From Petrolisthes cinctipes (lineage: Eukaryota; Arthropoda; Malacostraca; Decapoda; Porcellanidae), in assembly GCA_033782935.1 (NCBI GenBank), contig JAWQEG010000286.1, positions 4,725,501-4,789,500 of the forward strand: 64,000 bases of DNA, written 5' to 3'. The notes under the pieces are model-generated. The model was not told the DNA's origin. It worked only from the letters and a program-made list of their open reading frames with translations, and searched no databases. Both the position numbers and the translations under genes were made by a program. Shown here in pieces: positions 62,072 to 64,000 of the stretch; within the stretch, counting starts at the first letter, position 1, and every line of letters begins with the position of its first letter.

Positions 62072-62740
62072 GTGTTAGAGTATTTTCAAAATACATGCTC
62101 AAACCATACTGAAAATCGATCTTTTAGGTGCACAAAAGTCGATATGAGCATGCATCTTCAGTACCCGTTTATATCTCAAATTCAGGCTCAAAACACCCGA
62201 AAATTCGATATTTAGGGGTCCCAGAAGCGATCTGTACATGCCTACTCCGTGTTAGAGTATTTTCAAAATACATGCTCAAAACATACTGAAAATCGATCTT
62301 TTAGGTGCCCAAAAGACGATATGTGCATGCATCTTCTGTACCCGTTTATATCTCAAATTCTGGCCCTAAACACCCGCAAATTCGATATTTTGGGGTCCCA
62401 GAAGCGATCTGTACATGCCTACTACGTGTTAGAGTATTTTCAAAATTCAGGCCCAAAACATGCTGAAAATCGATATTTTTGGTGCCCAAAGTCAATATGT
62501 GCATGTATCTTCTGTACCCGTTTATATCTCAAATTCATGCTCAAAACACCCGAAAATTCAATTTTTTTGGGGTCCCAGAAGCAATCTGTACAGTGCTAGA
62601 ATATTTTCAAAATATAGGCTAAAAACATGCTAAAAATCGATCTTTTAGATGCCAAAAAGTCGATATCTCAAATTCAGTCCCAAAACACCCGAAAATTCGA
62701 TATTTAGGGGTCCCACAAGCGATCTGTACATGCCTACTCC
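62072..62740 (+). repeat. 669-bp unit A2''-H-B1-C1
   Basis: A2'' 62072, H 62249, B1 62426 (167 bp), C1 62593. It repeats the last four monomers of the preceding word, so it is a tandem partial duplication. Confidence 0.91.
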
Positions 62741-63686
62741 GTGTTAGAGTATTTTCAAAATACATGCTCAAAACATACTGAAAATCGATCTTTTAGGTGC
62801 ACAAAAGTCGATATGTGCATGCATCTTCAGTACCCGTTTATATCTCAAATTCAGGCTCAAAACACCCGAAAATTCAATATTTTGGGGTCCCAGAAGCAAT
62901 CTGTACATGCCTACTCAGTGTTAGAGTATTTTCAAAATACAGGCCCAAAACATGCTGAAAATCGATATTTTAGATGCCCAAAGTCAATATGTGCATGTAT
63001 CTTCTGTACCCGTTTATATCTCAAATTCAGGCTCAAAACACCCGAAAATTCAATATTTTGGGGTCCCAGATGCAATCTGTACATGCCTACACAGTGCTAG
63101 AATATTTTCAAAATATAGGCTAAAAACATGCTAAAAATCGACATTTTAGGTGCCAAAAAATCGATATCTCAAATTCAGTCCCAAAACACCCGAAAATTCG
63201 ATATTTAGAGGTCCCAGAAGGTATCTGTACATGCCTACTCCGTGTTAGAGTATTTTCAAAATACAGGCCAAAAACATACTGAAAATCGATCTTTTAGGTG
63301 CCCAAAAGTCGATATGTGCATGCATCTTCTGTACCCGTTTATATCTCAAATTCTAGCCCTAAACACCCGAAAATTCGATATTTTGGGGTCCCAGAAGCGA
63401 TCTGTACATGCCTACTCCGTGTTAGAGTATTTTCAAAATTCAGGCCCAAAACATGCTGAAAATCGATATTTTTTGTGCCCAAAGTCAATATGTGCATGTA
63501 TCTTCTGTACCCGTTTATATCTCAAATTCAGGCTCAGAACACCCGAAAATTCAATATTTTGGGGTCCCAGAAGCAATCTGTACATGCCTACTCAGTGCTA
63601 GAATATTTTCAAAATATAGGCTAAAAACATGCTAAAAATCGATCTTTTAGTAGAGGTCCCAGAAGGTATCTGTACATGCCTACTCC
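62741..63686 (+). repeat. 946-bp hexamer with truncated C
   Basis: A2 62741, B2 62918, C2 63094, A1' 63242, B1 63419, truncated C 63595-63686 (92 bp). In the last, C1 sequence CGATCTTTTAG joins C2-type TAGAGGTCCCAGAAGG; 56 bp are missing and I see no microhomology. Confidence 0.9.
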
Positions 63687-64000
63687 GTGTTAGAGTATTT
63701 TCAAAATACAGGCCAAAAACATACTGAAAATCGATCTTTTATGTGCCCAAAAGTCGATATGTGCATGCATCTTCTGTACCCGTTTATATCTCAAATTCTG
63801 GCCCTAAACACCCGAAAATTCGATATTTTGGGGTCCCAGAAGCGATCTGTACATGCCTACTCCGTGTTAGAGTATTTTCAAAATTCAGGCCCAAAACATG
63901 CTGAAAATCGATATTTTTGGTGCCCAAAGTCAATATGTGCATGTATCTTCTGTACCCGTTTATATCTCAAATTCAGCCTCAAAACACCTGAAAATTCAAT
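63687..64000 (+). repeat. partial HOR: A1' - B1 (cut by window)
   Basis: A1' 63687-63863 (TTTTATGTGCCC) and the first 137 bp of B1 (63864-64000). The array continues past the window end. Confidence 0.92.

Larger units (their letters stand above)
1..64000 (+). repeat. satellite DNA array with higher-order repeats, whole window
   Basis: Every part of the window aligns by eye to one family of tandem monomers of 177, 176/166 or 148 bp, all in the same orientation. No stretch of even 50 bp falls outside the family. The classes A, B and C are told apart by fixed differences: the sequence after CAAAATA (CAGGCC, CATGCTC, TAGGCTA), a 29-bp deletion in C, and a 10-bp deletion in many B copies. Tandem nucleosome-length monomers arranged in HORs are typical of eukaryotic centromeric or heterochromatic satellites; the location is inferred. 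The array starts and ends mid-monomer, so its true length is unknown. Confidence 0.98.

Noticed and set aside
1..64000. CRISPR array
   Set aside because: Repeats are 148-177 bp with no unique spacers; every base belongs to the repeat.
1..64000. Primate alpha satellite (similar monomer length and HOR organisation)
   Set aside because: The length is near 171 bp but I recognise no alpha-satellite sequence, the monomer is 176-177/148 bp and CENP-B boxes are absent. The resemblance is only in organisation.
1..64000. Assignment to plants from frequent CAAAA motifs
   Set aside because: CAAAA motifs are reported as common in plant satellites and are frequent here, but an AT-rich repeat will hold them by chance. 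Too weak to name a kingdom.
1..64000. Transposable element, rDNA, tRNA or telomere repeat inside the array
   Set aside because: I looked for breaks in the monomer pattern; the only irregularities are the small indels and junctions listed, and none holds foreign sequence.

Overview
The whole 64-kb window is one uninterrupted, gene-free satellite DNA array. It is AT-rich (a typical 176-bp monomer counts to 37.5% GC), all units lie in one orientation, and both window ends cut through a monomer, so the array continues outside. I see no gene, RNA gene, transposon, telomere repeat or unique sequence. Open reading frames exist only because the 177-bp monomer is a multiple of three. A tandem array of nucleosome-sized monomers with nested higher-order repeats (HORs) indicates a eukaryotic chromosome, most likely centromeric, pericentromeric or other constitutive heterochromatin. 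I do not recognise the satellite family, and the sequence alone does not tell me plant from animal.

Monomer level. Monomers are counted here from the GTG of GTGTTAGAG/GTGCTAGAA. Three basic classes alternate: A (177 bp), B (176 bp, or 166 bp with a 10-bp deletion) and C (148 bp, with a 29-bp internal deletion). The full monomer is itself an old dimer of two 88-bp halves (56 of 88 positions identical in one B monomer, without gaps). A-B-C makes a trimer of about 500 bp, and two diverged trimers (A2-B2-C2 = 501 bp and A1-B1-C1 = 491 bp) make the 992-bp hexameric HOR.

Left part, 1-41.4 kb. The 992-bp hexamer dominates. It is interrupted by derived units of 491, 501, 668, 816, 855, 964, 1002, 1493 and 1633 bp. 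Nearly all are explained by in-register crossovers between monomers (A1/B1, A2/B2, B2/A1, B2/B1, A1/C1 hybrids, monomer losses and gains). Longer repeats lie on top: a 2.8-kb 6-5-6-mer unit repeated at 469-6068, a 1,986-bp two-HOR unit repeated at 19271-23242, a 1,493-bp repeat at 27999-30.9 kb, and a 4.8-kb block repeated at a distance (13504-18278 and 23243-27998).

Right part, 41.4-64 kb. From about 41.9 kb the A1 monomers switch to another subfamily (A1'), most B1 monomers lack the 10-bp deletion, and the regular hexamer gives way to a vocabulary of longer words: 825 bp (A2-B2-C-B2-C), 826 bp (A2-C2-A1'-B1-C1) and 1,199 bp (A2-B2-D-A2''-H-B1-C) with chimeric monomers D and H. These words are strung into superunits of about 5.6 kb (41409 and 47030) and 4.55 kb (54672 and 59222), with a further copy relation at 9.07 kb (53178 and 62249).

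There are no genes working together. The biology here is concerted evolution: repeated unequal exchange and gene conversion building a nested repeat hierarchy, with conserved short dyad symmetries in the monomers as the main candidate for a functional sequence element.
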